A stretch of 64,000 bases of DNA from the NCBI RefSeq assembly GCF_900177345.1, contig NZ_FWZT01000005.1, positions 186,001 through 250,000 on the forward strand. Direction: 5' to 3'. Shown here piece after piece: positions 63,677 through 64,000 of this stretch (positions within the stretch are counted from its first letter, which is position 1; every line of letters starts with the position of its first letter). This DNA is from Pseudobacteriovorax antillogorgiicola. GTDB lineage: Bacteria; Bdellovibrionota_B; Oligoflexia; Oligoflexales; Oligoflexaceae. Both the position numbers and the translations under genes were made by a program. Below the pieces are notes generated by a model. The model was not told where the DNA came from, ran no database searches, and saw only the letters and a program-made list of their open reading frames with translations.

Positions 63677-64000
63677 CTAGGATGATTTTCGCTCTTCGGC
63701 GCTTACCAATGGAACTTTTATAAGAAACCGGATTCCTGTGTGGCCCTCATTGACTACTTCATGGTTATAGCAATCAATGGATGCCCCTATACTCTCAAGC
63801 TGTTCCCGGATCTCAGACATTCCAATCCCTCGACCAGATATTTCAGTGAGATGACTTGCTGAAGAAAAGCCCTTTTCGAAAATAAGGTCGCGAATCTTTT
63901 CAGGCGTTGGAGGCCGACCACCTTGATCAGCTGCGAAAAGCTGATTGTCGATGCCCTGACCGTCATCCCAATATTGGATTTTAATCTGAGTCCGTCCAAC
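63677..64000 (-). CDS. 3' end of a CheA-like kinase (ATPase domain), cut by window edge
   Basis: A 107-residue frame open from the last base to a TAG at 63677-63679, carrying IKIQYWDDGQGID (G1 box) and LTEISGRGIGMSEIREQLESIGASIDC (G2 region), then GIRFLIKVPLV. It aligns with the C-terminus of the kinase at 59357, including the DLIFEKGFSSA segment, which matches DLIFKSGFSTA there. It is a second member of the same kinase family. The N-terminus lies beyond the window. Confidence 0.85.
   Translation of the reverse strand, partial: VGRTQIKIQYWDDGQGIDNQLFAADQGGRPPTPEKIRDLIFEKGFSSASHLTEISGRGIGMSEIREQLESIGASIDCYNHEVVNEGHTGIRFLIKVPLVSAEERKSS

Noticed and set aside
1-64000. CRISPR arrays, tRNA/rRNA genes, insertion sequences, prophage
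   Set aside because: Looked for direct repeats with regular spacing, cloverleaf-like blocks, transposase motifs and phage structural genes; none was seen.

Overview
The window reads as chromosome of a free-living, motile Gram-negative bacterium with moderate GC, many lipoproteins, chemotaxis-type signalling genes and an outer-membrane polysaccharide export system. The mix (cytoplasmic PAS chemoreceptor, CheA-like kinases, YceI, pseudopilins, monohaem lipoproteins, secreted protease and pullulanase) would fit the Bdellovibrionota/Oligoflexia or a neighbouring deltaproteobacterial-type lineage. This is an inference from gene content: there is no rRNA or other marker in the window. No tRNA, rRNA, CRISPR array, insertion sequence or prophage was recognised.

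Layout. 0.5-4.8 kb: a soluble chemoreceptor with four tandem PAS-like repeats, an ABC1/UbiB kinase-like protein and a convergent single-domain response regulator. 5-12 kb: exported proteins (a monohaem lipoprotein, a malectin-like secreted protein, a LamG-like lipoprotein), the peptidoglycan glycosyltransferase MtgA, two pseudopilin-like proteins and a polytopic membrane protein. 12-17 kb: a di-haem cytochrome c peroxidase, a one-domain asparaginase, a membrane-anchored protein, YceI, a YtkA-like protein and PrmA. 17-23.5 kb: a lipoprotein type I pullulanase, a membrane-anchored DsbA-like protein and the first copy of an uncharacterised exported family. 23.5-28 kb: PurL and an FKBP. 28-33 kb: a HAD-UbiA fusion with a possible phosphodiester-glycosidase-like exported protein, the second copy of the uncharacterised exported family, and a DUF2288 protein. 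33-38.4 kb: a membrane histidine kinase, a YcgN-like protein, ArfB and an M36-like metalloprotease with a P domain.

The most distinctive region is 38.4-57.7 kb. A surface-polysaccharide set (GT4-type glycosyltransferase, Ig/carboxypeptidase-regulatory-like lipoprotein, a NodB-fold lipoprotein without its catalytic residues, a Wzx-like flippase, a possible beta-barrel protein and a Wza-like export lipoprotein) lies next to a tightly overlapping three-gene NRPS/PKS operon. The operon encodes C - half-C - A - PCP (adenylation pocket close to the glycine code), then a free-standing alpha/beta hydrolase whose nucleophile Ser is Arg, then a fusion of alpha/beta hydrolase - A - PCP - KS - AT (pocket close to the proline code, malonyl-type AT). 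The two hydrolases resemble the pair that accompanies exosortase A (XrtA) polysaccharide loci. The operon has no visible ACP after the AT, no condensation domain before the proline module, no thioesterase and no exosortase in the window. It is the best candidate here for an undescribed system: a short prolyl/malonyl/glycyl assembly line tied to surface polysaccharide or to exosortase-like chemistry.

57.8-64 kb: an exported alkaline phosphatase, a HAMP/Hpt/ATPase sensor kinase, a periplasmic solute-binding-like protein, a MYG1-family protein and the 3' end of a second CheA-like kinase cut by the window edge. Several intergenic regions carry strong inverted repeats. The most notable are a hairpin that contains the Shine-Dalgarno sequence and TTG start of the histidine kinase at 33412, and a stem followed by a T-run upstream of the monohaem lipoprotein at 5081.
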